DNA from: Geothrix sp. SG200
Lineage (GTDB): Bacteria > Acidobacteriota > Holophagae > Holophagales > Holophagaceae
Direction: 5' to 3'
Assembly (NCBI RefSeq): GCF_022808935.1
Contig: NZ_JAKZFR010000001.1
Coordinates: 62,001 to 126,000 of the forward strand
DNA: 64,000 nt
The notes beneath the pieces are model-generated. The model was not told the DNA's origin and searched no databases. It saw only the letters and a program-made list of their open reading frames with translations. The position numbers were made by a program, and so were the translations under genes. Each line of letters opens with the position of its first letter. The stretch's first letter is position 1. This document shows positions 29,471 to 37,261 of the stretch, in pieces.

Positions 29471-31788
29471 CGGGGCAACCTCGGTTCGTCGGGGGTGGCG
29501 GCCAGGGCTTTCTGATAGATCGAGAAGGACAGCTTGCGGAAGCGATGAAAGGTCGGCCGGTTCCAGGCCCGCCAGGTGTAGAGCGGGGGCACGGGGATGG
29601 CGCCGCGGACGGCGGCGGGGAGGGTGAGGCGGAGGGTGCTGGGACCTTCTCCGAGCGGTTTGTCGGCATCCACGATCGCCAACACGAATCTGAACCCTGG
29701 GGTTTTGGAAGATTCCAGGGGGCCGCCGGTTTTCCACCCGGGATCGTCCAGCACCATCCGCTGACTCGGATCCGTGACCTGGATCAGCGTCCAGGGGATG
29801 CGCGCCTCGATGAACCCCCGGCCGTCGGGGGCCCGGCCCGCCTGCCATTCGGCGCGGGAGTCGAAGGCGGGATCGGCGCGGTCCTGGGTTCCCTGGCGGA
29901 GCCAGCCGATCTCCGTGGTGTGGCCCGGGAACCGCGTGCCATCGCGGCCGATTCGGGGGTGGTTGCTCTTGGCCGTGGGCATGAGGAAGCGGCCCGCCTC
30001 GTTGGCCACGCTCTGATAACGGTGATGGGGCAGGGGCCGGTAGTCGGGGACGGCGTAGGGGGCATCCACGAACACCCCCGTGTGGTCCGGCCCCTGGAAG
30101 AGGACCGCGAACTCCAGGCCGGCCTCGCTGCGCGGGCTGGCCACCCAGGGAAGCCGGTGGTCGCCCCGGCGGGTGTCCACGGTGTCGAGGCCCACGAGGA
30201 TCGCTTCCTTCGTGAAGTCCGCGGGACGCGGGAGGAACAGGCCGAGGTGGAGCCAGCCCTCGTCCGCCACGGCCTTCAGGGAGAGCCCGTCGGCCTCGAG
30301 GTATGCGGGAATCCGGGCCCAGTCGTCCGCCTTGCCGTCGATCAGGATGGATGGCCCCTTGGCGCCGGGCCGGTAGGCGATGAGGCCGTAGTTCTCCTCG
30401 GCGTCCATGGCGTTGTACCAGAGCGGCTTCCGCTCGAAGGGGCGCTCGAAGGGCAGGGTGAGCCAGTTCTTCTTGAACCACTCGTCGATCCAGGCGAAGA
30501 GCACGCCCCCGGCGCAGCCCGCGTCGTAGATGTCCTGCTGGAGCCGGGCATCCTGCTCGCCCTGCTCGCGCTCGCCTTGGCCGCCGTGGGTCAGGCCCTG
30601 GGGCTGCCAGTGGGCGACGATGCGGGAGGAGGGCACGCCGAATTCCGCGATGAGCACCGGATGGCGGGCGTGATGCCTCACCAGGTCGGCGAGGTAGCCC
30701 GAGTAATGGCTGGGGCCCAGGTGATCCCGGGCCTGGGCGTAGCCAGGATCCAGGTTCATGAAGTCGGGGTAGTACGGGTAGGCGTGGTAGCTGGCGAAGA
30801 GCCCGGCCCTGAGCTGTGACGTGCCCTCGAACTTCTCCATGTCCAGGCTGGCGGCGTCCTCGTCGTCGGGCTCCGGGTTCGGGGCCTCCGCCGCCATGCC
30901 GAGCTTCTGCCGCAGGGCGCGTTCCTCCTGCTCCGTGGATTCCGTGATGTGGAAGAGAGGGTCCAGGGTGGGCCAGTTGGTGAAGGCGATGGGCCGCTGG
31001 GCCTGGAACCGGTCCCATTCCTCGGCGAGGAAGTAATCCAGGCTCTGGGCGAGGAACCGCTCCATGGCGTGGCCCTCCCGCACCGTGACGAAACGGCCGG
31101 TCCAGGTCGAGGTCCGCGAGTGCTGGCGATTGAAGGCCACCACGCTCGAAGACTCCCATTCGCGGCCCAGGATGACGGCCAGGGTCCAGGGGCTGACGTC
31201 CGCGCCAAAGGTGCCGCTGGCGTGGCCCGGGCGGGCGGGGATGCGGGCCTGGCCGTGGAGCACCCCGGCCACGTCCCGCATCTCCCGGTGCCAGGCCGCG
31301 AGCCAGGCGGGATCCAGGAAGTCGTGGCGGGGGGGCAGCTCGGTCCAGACGCCGTGGATGAGCCGCATGGGCTTCCGGGCGCCGAGGTTGTAGGCGCGCA
31401 GGGCCTCGTAGAACGCGGGCGGATGGATGGTGTAGACGCGGATGGTGTTGAAGCCCGCCTCCGCCATCTCCCGGATCCACCCGTCGTAGGTGGCCCGGTC
31501 CGGGAACTCGCTGGGGTGCCGGCCGGGAATGGCTGCGCCCAGGTTCACGCCCTTGACATAGAAGGGATGCCATCCGCCGGCGCCATCCGCCACCTCCAAC
31601 CGGCGGTCGTGGGCGCGTGCCGGGATCAGGGGCTGGGAGGGGCGGGTGACCGGATGCGGAGGATTGGCCTGAAGGCGGGAGGGAGGCGCCGGGGCCGCCG
31701 ACAGGGGGGCTTCACCCCCCGGGAGACCCAGAGAAAGGGCGAGGCCAATCATCTTCAGGGCTGGTAAAGGCCGAATCATCTGCTTCAT
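29467..31788 (-). CDS. Secreted glycoside-hydrolase-like TIM-barrel protein
   Basis: A 773-residue protein with an N-terminal signal segment (MIGLALSLGLPGGEAPLSAA). Residues 75-460 look like a clan GH-A barrel (GVNLGAAIPGRHP; AGFNTIRVYTIHPPAFY). Candidate acid/base is E210 (VILGREWES) and nucleophile E382 (VLIAEFGVPSS), the usual two Glu of this clan. The C-terminal 300 residues resemble a sugar-binding beta-sandwich (ILIDGKADDWARIPAYLEAD). It is the first gene of the operon. By analogy with PgaB, BcsZ or PelA it may trim or modify the exported polymer. The family number cannot be fixed by eye. Confidence 0.8.
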   Translation of the reverse strand: MKQMIRPLPALKMIGLALSLGLPGGEAPLSAAPAPPSRLQANPPHPVTRPSQPLIPARAHDRRLEVADGAGGWHPFYVKGVNLGAAIPGRHPSEFPDRATYDGWIREMAEAGFNTIRVYTIHPPAFYEALRAYNLGARKPMRLIHGVWTELPPRHDFLDPAWLAAWHREMRDVAGVLHGQARIPARPGHASGTFGADVSPWTLAVILGREWESSSVVAFNRQHSRTSTWTGRFVTVREGHAMERFLAQSLDYFLAEEWDRFQAQRPIAFTNWPTLDPLFHITESTEQEERALRQKLGMAAEAPNPEPDDEDAASLDMEKFEGTSQLRAGLFASYHAYPYYPDFMNLDPGYAQARDHLGPSHYSGYLADLVRHHARHPVLIAEFGVPSSRIVAHWQPQGLTHGGQGEREQGEQDARLQQDIYDAGCAGGVLFAWIDEWFKKNWLTLPFERPFERKPLWYNAMDAEENYGLIAYRPGAKGPSILIDGKADDWARIPAYLEADGLSLKAVADEGWLHLGLFLPRPADFTKEAILVGLDTVDTRRGDHRLPWVASPRSEAGLEFAVLFQGPDHTGVFVDAPYAVPDYRPLPHHRYQSVANEAGRFLMPTAKSNHPRIGRDGTRFPGHTTEIGWLRQGTQDRADPAFDSRAEWQAGRAPDGRGFIEARIPWTLIQVTDPSQRMVLDDPGWKTGGPLESSKTPGFRFVLAIVDADKPLGEGPSTLRLTLPAAVRGAIPVPPLYTWRAWNRPTFHRFRKLSFSIYQKALAATPDEPRLPR

Positions 31789-31867
31789 TAGAGCGGGAAT
31801 TTACCGTTCGCGAGCAGAAAATCACAGGCAGTGCCTTTGATCAGGGGGGAGGGCTCTCCGAGGGGAC

Positions 31868-32830
31868 CTACCAGGCCAGGAGGCGGTCCAGGGCGGATCG
31901 CAGGGCTTTCGTCCCGGGCAGGTGGGCGGCCTCCAGGGGGGGGCTGGCGGGGATCGGCGTGTCCGCGCCCCCCACCCGCAGCACCGGGGCGTCCAGCCAG
32001 CCGAAGCAGGTCTCGCCGATGCGGGCGGCCAGCTCGGCGCCGGGGCCGTAGGTGAGGCTGGCTTCGGTGAGCACCAGGACGCGATGGGTCCGCTTCGCGA
32101 GCGCGGTGATGGCCTCGTCATCCAGGGGCCAGAGGGTGCGCAGGTCCAGCACGGCCACGTCCAGCTCCGCCACGGCTTCCAGCGCCACGTGCTGGGCGGC
32201 GCCGTAGGTGATCACGCAGGCCTTCGAGCCGTCTTTCCGCAGGGCGGCTTCACCGAGCCGGGCCGTGGGAGCCTCGTCCCATTCGTCCTTGAGGCGGCGA
32301 TAGAGGTGCTTGTGCTCGAAGAACAGCACGGGATCGGGGTCGTCGATGGCCGCGCGGAGCAGAGCGTAGGCATCGCGCACGGTGCCCGGCGCCACCACCT
32401 TCAGGCCGGGGCTGCCGAGGAAGTGGCCCTCGGGGTTCTGGCTGTGGAAGGGCCCGCCGCCATTGCCGGCGCCGGAGGGTCCCCGGAACACGGCGGGCAC
32501 GGTGGCGCCCCAGCGCCAGTGGGCCTTGGCCGCGAAGTTCACCATGAGGTCGGACGCCAGCAGGGCGAAGTCCATGAACTGGAACTCCGCCACGGGCCGC
32601 TGACCCATCAGGGCCGCGCCGATGGCGGCGCCGGCGATGGCCTGCTCGGAGATGGGCGTGTCGATCACCCGGTCCGCGCCGAAGCGCTCCAGCAGGCCCT
32701 CCGTGGCCCGGAAGGCGCCGCCGTAGGTGCCGATGTCCTCGCCCAGGCAGCAGACGCGGGGATCGGCCTCCATGGCGTCGAAGAGGGCCTGGCGGATGGC
32801 GTCGACGTAGGTGCCCGAGAAGGCGGTCAT
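31868..32830 (-). CDS. 2-oxoacid dehydrogenase E1 component, beta subunit
   Basis: A 320-residue transketolase-like protein of the E1-beta family. Conserved segments are CLGEDIGTYGGAFRATEGL, DTPISEQAIAGAAIGAA, FMDFALLASDLMVNFAAK and VLDLRTLWPLDDEAI. With an alpha subunit it forms the thiamine-diphosphate decarboxylase of pyruvate or branched-chain 2-oxoacid dehydrogenase complexes. No alpha subunit or E2 is next to it. Its ATG overlaps the stop of the upstream cysteine/cystathionine synthase gene, so the two are co-translated. Confidence 0.93.
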   Translation of the reverse strand: MTAFSGTYVDAIRQALFDAMEADPRVCCLGEDIGTYGGAFRATEGLLERFGADRVIDTPISEQAIAGAAIGAALMGQRPVAEFQFMDFALLASDLMVNFAAKAHWRWGATVPAVFRGPSGAGNGGGPFHSQNPEGHFLGSPGLKVVAPGTVRDAYALLRAAIDDPDPVLFFEHKHLYRRLKDEWDEAPTARLGEAALRKDGSKACVITYGAAQHVALEAVAELDVAVLDLRTLWPLDDEAITALAKRTHRVLVLTEASLTYGPGAELAARIGETCFGWLDAPVLRVGGADTPIPASPPLEAAHLPGTKALRSALDRLLAW

Positions 32831-33828
32831 CCCTCCGCCTCGAGCAGGCCCCTCTCCGCGAGCCACGCGTCGTTGAAGATGCTGCTGAGGTAGCGGCCCG
32901 CCCCGTCGGGGAACACAGTCACGATTCGCGCCGGGCGGTCCATGGGCGGCAGCTTGGCCGCCACCTGCCGCACGGCCCACAGCGCGGCGCCGCTGGAGCC
33001 GCCGCCCAGGACGCCCTCCTCCTTCACCAGCCGCCGCGCGTGGTGGAAGGCGTCGCGGTCCGTCACCTGGAACATCTCATCGATGAGCTCGAACTCCATG
33101 GTCGGGATGAGGAACTCGTCGCCCAGGCCCTCGATCTTGTAGGGCCCGGCCTTCAGCTCCTTCTCGCCGCGGAAGTGGGGCGTGAAGACGGACCCCACGG
33201 GGTCCACGGCCACGACCTTGATCTTCGGATCCTTCTCTTTCAGGTAGCGGCCCACGCCCCCGATCGTGCCGCCGGTGCCGGCGCCGGCCACCAGGACGTC
33301 GATGCGGCCCTCCATCTGTTCCCAGATCTCCGGTCCCGTGCCGGCGTAGTGGGCGGCGTTGTTCTCCCGGTTGCCGTGCTGGTCGGGGAAGAAGCAGTGC
33401 GGCGTCTCCCGGGCCAGGCGCGGCGTGATGTTGTTGTAGCTGTCCGGGTGCTCCGGCGGCAGGCTGGTGTCCACCTTGTGCACCTGGGCGCCGAGCGCCA
33501 GCAACTGGTTCAGCTTCTCCTGGCTGATGGTGTCGCGCACCACGACCTTCAGCCTGTAGCCCTTCTGGATGGCCATGAGGGCCAGGCCCATGGCCGTGTT
33601 GCCCGAGGAGTTCTCGATGATGGTGTCGCCGGGCTTCAGCCGGCCATCCCGCTCCGCCGCCTCGATCATGTGCTTGGCGATGCGGTCCTTGCTGCTGCCC
33701 ATGGGGTTCAGGAACTCGAGCTTGGCGAAGACCTCCGCCGGAAGGTCCGACACCACGCGGCGCAGCCGCACCAGCGGCGTGTTGCCGATGGCTTCCAGGA
33801 CACTGCCGCAGGGCTTCCGGTACTGCAT
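32827..33828 (-). CDS. PLP-dependent cysteine synthase / cystathionine beta-synthase
   Basis: A 333-residue fold-type II PLP enzyme. The PLP lysine is in LNPMGSSKDRIAKHM. The substrate loop reads ENSSGNTAMGLA and the phosphate-binding loop GAGTGGTIGGVGRYLKE. The longer form, with segments such as DQHGNRENNAAHYAGTGPEIWEQ, resembles cystathionine beta-synthase and its bacterial relatives more than plain CysK. It has no C-terminal CBS domains. It makes cysteine from acetylserine and sulfide, or cystathionine from serine and homocysteine. A GGAGG site precedes the ATG at 33828. It overlaps the E1-beta gene. Confidence 0.9.
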   Translation of the reverse strand: MQYRKPCGSVLEAIGNTPLVRLRRVVSDLPAEVFAKLEFLNPMGSSKDRIAKHMIEAAERDGRLKPGDTIIENSSGNTAMGLALMAIQKGYRLKVVVRDTISQEKLNQLLALGAQVHKVDTSLPPEHPDSYNNITPRLARETPHCFFPDQHGNRENNAAHYAGTGPEIWEQMEGRIDVLVAGAGTGGTIGGVGRYLKEKDPKIKVVAVDPVGSVFTPHFRGEKELKAGPYKIEGLGDEFLIPTMEFELIDEMFQVTDRDAFHHARRLVKEEGVLGGGSSGAALWAVRQVAAKLPPMDRPARIVTVFPDGAGRYLSSIFNDAWLAERGLLEAEG

Positions 33829-34084
33829 GGGGTTCCTCCGGGAACCAGTATGCCCGGAGGCGGCGGGGGCTCCGCGCCGGGTCGCGCCCCGTGCTCCCGG
33901 CCGAGGCCGGTGCGCCCGGGTGCTGCGGGAGAAGAGCTGCCTGGAGGCGGGACCCGGCGGGTGAGGCGCTTTGAGCGGTTTTGCGGCGCTTTGACGCTTG
34001 AGGGCCGGAACCACCCTCCAAATCCTGGTCGGGCCATCCCTCATTCACGAGTGATGGGTCGCTCATGCCGGGAAAGGAGCCCCT

Positions 34085-34639
34085 ATGAGTCAGATCATGC
34101 GCAGCATCACCATCGCGCTGGCCGCCGCGACGGCCGCACCGGTGATCCAGGCCCAGGATTTCACCGCGGTGAGGGGGATGGGTCAGGCCATGCTCCCGGC
34201 GGTCGTCCATCTCCACGAGAACGACACCTGGGGCGGCACCATGTTCCTCACCCTGGACGGCAAAGAGATGCTGGTGGGCGTCTTTTCCGGGCAGGACGGC
34301 GAGGTCACCTGGCACGGCCCTGAGGGGCTGAATGGGAACGGCAAGGGCGGCACCAACACCTTCGCCTTCAACCTGCAGCCCGACGGCACCTACAAGGACA
34401 CCTTCACCACCTTCGTGGTGAACGGCAGCTTCCCCTCCCCCAAGGGCCAGCTCGGGTTTGGCAACTACCAGGGCTCCCACCGGATCGTCTCCGGCACAGG
34501 CCGCTTCGCCAATGCCTCGGGAACCCTCCTGTTGACCGGCACCTTCGTCTGGTTCCCCCTGGCCGGCGGCACCCAGGAACTGGGCTACTTCAACCCCGAG
34601 GTCTCCGGCGTGCTCACCAACGTCGCGCCTCCGGAGTAG
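34085..34639 (+). CDS. Secreted hypothetical protein with allene-oxide-cyclase-like barrel
   Basis: A 184-residue protein with a signal peptide (SITIALAAATAAPVIQA). The C-terminal part contains SHRIVSGTGRFANASGTLLLTGTF, a pattern typical of the allene oxide cyclase/dirigent-like beta-barrel (the GTGxFxxASG turn). Such bacterial proteins are mostly uncharacterised. The gene is single, divergent from the PLP enzyme gene and followed by an AT-rich spacer. Confidence 0.7.
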   Translation: MSQIMRSITIALAAATAAPVIQAQDFTAVRGMGQAMLPAVVHLHENDTWGGTMFLTLDGKEMLVGVFSGQDGEVTWHGPEGLNGNGKGGTNTFAFNLQPDGTYKDTFTTFVVNGSFPSPKGQLGFGNYQGSHRIVSGTGRFANASGTLLLTGTFVWFPLAGGTQELGYFNPEVSGVLTNVAPPE

Positions 34640-34673
34640 GCCGACGGGACGTGACCAGCCTGGGCGCCATTGA

Positions 34674-34736
34674 AATCGAAACCATATGTTATGAAATAAC
34701 GGGTGAATTCCATCGACAGAAAAGTCTTTTTCTGTC
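34674..34736. promoter_or_regulatory. AT-rich spacer with hairpin before the HTH gene
   Basis: A locally AT-rich stretch (TGAAATCGAAACCATATGTTATG...) contains a perfect 9-bp inverted repeat at 34715-34736 (GACAGAAAA / TTTTCTGTC, 4-base loop). It may be the promoter and operator of the HTH gene at 34800, or a weak terminator of the secreted-protein gene. Confidence 0.35.
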
Positions 34737-34799
34737 AGATTGCCCGTGCATCCAAGCTGTTTCAGGGCAGTAGGTGACACGGTCGGGAGGAGGAGCGGC

Positions 34800-35051
34800 A
34801 TGGCCCCTTCAGGCGACACCCCGGGCGGCGCCAGGATGGGGGAGGTGTGCCTGCGCTCCTGGAAGGAGATCGCCGCCTATGCGCAGGTGAGCGTGGCCAC
34901 CGTCCAGCGCTGGGAGAAGTGGGAGCGGCTTCCCGTCCACCGCCACATGCACCGGCGGCTCGGCTCCGTCTATGCCTACCCTTTCGAGATCGATGGGTGG
35001 CTGGAGGGCAGGGACCTGTTCGTGGCGCTGCGGCGGGTCGGGGCCGAATAG
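34800..35051 (+). CDS. Stand-alone helix-turn-helix DNA-binding protein (Acidobacteria type)
   Basis: An 83-residue protein starting at 34800 after a GGAGGAGG site. It contains SWKEIAAYAQVSVATVQRWEKWERLPVHRH followed by GSVYAYPFEIDGWLEGRD. This is a MerR/excisionase-like helix-turn-helix that, in Acidobacteriota, usually forms the N-terminus of much longer proteins. Here it is free-standing and ends right after the module. It is probably a small regulator; no partner gene is obvious. The 147 bases to the next gene (35052-35198) show nothing. Confidence 0.75.
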   Translation: MAPSGDTPGGARMGEVCLRSWKEIAAYAQVSVATVQRWEKWERLPVHRHMHRRLGSVYAYPFEIDGWLEGRDLFVALRRVGAE

Positions 35052-35198
35052 GCGGGTTCCGGAGGCCGCCTCCGCTGGGAAGCGGCCGAGGCTCGCCTTC
35101 GCCCGCACCAGGGGCCCGGAGCTGGCCCCAGTGTCGCGGGCGGGGCGGCATTTCCGGTCGTCAGGGCGTTCCCAATCGCGGTGTCCTGGCGTGGCCTC

Positions 35199-37094
35199 TC
35201 AGTGGCAGCGCCTGCAGGATGGCGTGTCGCGAACCGGGATCCCCTTCGGCGCCGGCGTCGAAGCCGGGCGGGGCTTGGGGGCGGGCCGTGTCATGGGGCA
35301 GGCTCGGGCCGGGAGATCGGCAACCTGGATGGGGAAGGGGCGCAGGTGATCTTTCAGGAAGTAGGCGGGCACGGCCCGGAGCGCCCGCTCCGCCTCCGCC
35401 TTGGAGGCGTAGGCCCCCAGGAAGAGCTGGTTGAGGCTCCTCCCGTCTCGCAACTGGAGGGGCGCGATGAAGAGGTCGGGCAGGCCGGGGTAAGCCCAGG
35501 CCGCATTCTTGAGGGTGACGGTCAGCCGGGCCGCTTCGAGCCGAAGGGTCCATTGGCGCGCCGGGAGGGTCGCGAGGTAGGCCCGGCTCAGGTCCAGGGC
35601 CCGGGAGATGTCGCCCCTCCGGAGCGCCGCGAGCCGATCAGCCGCGCTGGAATCCGAAGGATCAACCTTCCTGGGGGTGGCGGTCTCCTGGGCGCGGGGC
35701 ACGGAAACGGGGCCGGCACCCTGAGCAGAGGCCATCCCGCCAGGCGAAGCCGCAGCCACCATGGGGCGGGCTGGTACCGCGGGAGAATCCGGGCCCTGAG
35801 ATGGCGCCTGGGACTCGGGCCCTGGCAGGGTTGGAGCGGGGAAGGCCGAGGCGCGGGGCGCGGAAACGGGAGCGGCGCCCTGAGCAGAGGCTGTCTCGTC
35901 AGGCGAAGCCGCAGCCACCATGGGGCGGGCTGGTACCGCGGGAGAAGCCGAGCCCCGAGATGGCGCCTGGGACGCAGGCCCTGGCAGGGCCGGAGCGCCG
36001 GAGGCCGAGGCGCGGGGCATGGTAACGGGGGCGGTGCCCTGAGCAGAGGCCATCCCGCCAGGCGAAGCCGCAGCCACCATGGGGCGGGCTGGTACCGCGG
36101 GAGAAGCTGGGCCCTGGTATGGCGCCTGGGACGCGGGCCCTGGCAGGGTCGGAGCGGCTGAGGCCGAGGCGCGGGGCGCGGAAACGGGGGCGGCGCCCTG
36201 AGCAGAGGCCGTCCCGCCAGCCGAAGCCACGGCCACCATGGGGCGGGCTGATTTCGCGGGAGAAACTGGGCCCTGAGATGGCGCCTGGGACTCGGGCCCT
36301 GGCAGGGTTGGAGCGGGGAAGGCCGGGGCGCGGGGCACGGAACCGGGGGCCGCGTCCGGAGCAGAGGCCGTCCCGCCAGGCGAAGCCGCAGTCACCATGG
36401 GGCGGGCTGGTACCGCGGGAGAAGCCGGACCCTGAGATGGCGCCTGGGAGACAGACGCCGGCAGGGCCGGAGCGGTGGAGAGCGGGGCCCGGGATGCGGC
36501 AGGAGGGGATGGGGGGGCGGCGGAGCTGGCACCCCAGGCGTATCCCAGAAGGAGGGAGGCCTGGATCTCCTGGAGCGATCTGGAGGGGAGGCGGAAGATG
36601 GCTCGCCCTTCCATCCCCCAGAACAGCGCGGTCCCGGAATGCTGGACGAACCCCAGGGAAGCGTGGACTGTCGTGGTGCGGGTGGTGGTCTGGGTGTAGG
36701 TGAGGGCGTCGGTCTCCGAGGATCGGAGGGTTCCCAGTCCCAGTCCCAGGTAGGGCCACATCGCCATGGCCGGGTCCTCGGACAAGGTCGTCAGGAAGCT
36801 GGCCGAGAGGGCCTGGTATCGGGGCTTCGCGCCTGGAAGGGTCGAGCTCCTGGTTTCGTACTGGTAGCCGTCGAGGGAGATGCCGTGACGCCCGCCCTTG
36901 AAGACAAGGGTCCCCTGGAGGCCCAGAAGGATGGGGGATCCTGCATTTTCCGGGGGATCGAAGAAGAGCGATCCGGCCCTGATACCCAGCCACTTGAACC
37001 CGGGGTCACCGGCTTCGGGGCCAGGGCTCGCGGCGAGGCTAATGCCAAGGCCCATGGCCAGGATCGGCTGTAGGCGCATCTGCCTGCCCATCAT
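35199..37094 (-). CDS. Beta-barrel / Pro-Ala repeat / SPOR-like envelope protein
   Basis: A 631-residue protein in three parts. Residues 1-22 are a signal peptide. Residues 30-190 look like a small outer-membrane-type beta domain (FKWLGIRAGSLFFD; WPYLGLGLGTLRSSE; SLLLGYAWGAS). Residues 216-470 are four full and one partial copies of a 53-residue Pro/Ala/Ser repeat (SQAPSQGPASPAVPARPMV...). Residues about 545-595 resemble a SPOR domain (NQLFLGAYASKAEAERALRAVPAYFL), which binds denuded septal peptidoglycan. A GGAGG site precedes tandem ATGs at 37094 and 37091. The repeat linker may span the periplasm between outer membrane and cell wall. The combination is unusual. Confidence 0.78.
   Translation of the reverse strand: MMGRQMRLQPILAMGLGISLAASPGPEAGDPGFKWLGIRAGSLFFDPPENAGSPILLGLQGTLVFKGGRHGISLDGYQYETRSSTLPGAKPRYQALSASFLTTLSEDPAMAMWPYLGLGLGTLRSSETDALTYTQTTTRTTTVHASLGFVQHSGTALFWGMEGRAIFRLPSRSLQEIQASLLLGYAWGASSAAPPSPPAASRAPLSTAPALPASVSQAPSQGPASPAVPARPMVTAASPGGTASAPDAAPGSVPRAPAFPAPTLPGPESQAPSQGPVSPAKSARPMVAVASAGGTASAQGAAPVSAPRASASAAPTLPGPASQAPYQGPASPAVPARPMVAAASPGGMASAQGTAPVTMPRASASGAPALPGPASQAPSRGSASPAVPARPMVAAASPDETASAQGAAPVSAPRASAFPAPTLPGPESQAPSQGPDSPAVPARPMVAAASPGGMASAQGAGPVSVPRAQETATPRKVDPSDSSAADRLAALRRGDISRALDLSRAYLATLPARQWTLRLEAARLTVTLKNAAWAYPGLPDLFIAPLQLRDGRSLNQLFLGAYASKAEAERALRAVPAYFLKDHLRPFPIQVADLPARACPMTRPAPKPRPASTPAPKGIPVRDTPSCRRCH
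35685..36449 (-). repeat. 159-bp in-frame tandem repeat
   Basis: Four complete copies and one copy of about 129 bases of a 159-bp (53-codon) unit inside the preceding gene. Copies differ by scattered substitutions but keep SQAP...ARPMV...ASA...LPGP. The period is a multiple of three, so copy-number change would keep the frame. Confidence 0.9.
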
Positions 37095-37261
37095 TACGAC
37101 CTCCGGGTAAACAAAGCGTCAGAGTAACCCAAGAGGCTCTTCCAAAATTATCCTTGTTGATCACAACTTGCCCGATCCGGGGGGCGGGCGGAGCCTGGAG
37201 GGCGGAACCGAGGTACATCGGGCGGACTTCATGCCTTCCGCCGCCCCGGTAGACTGATCCG

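Noticed and set aside
35801-36703. Forward Arg/Pro-rich frames with repeated segments
   Set aside because: They are shadows of the in-frame 159-bp repeat of the reverse-strand barrel/SPOR gene.
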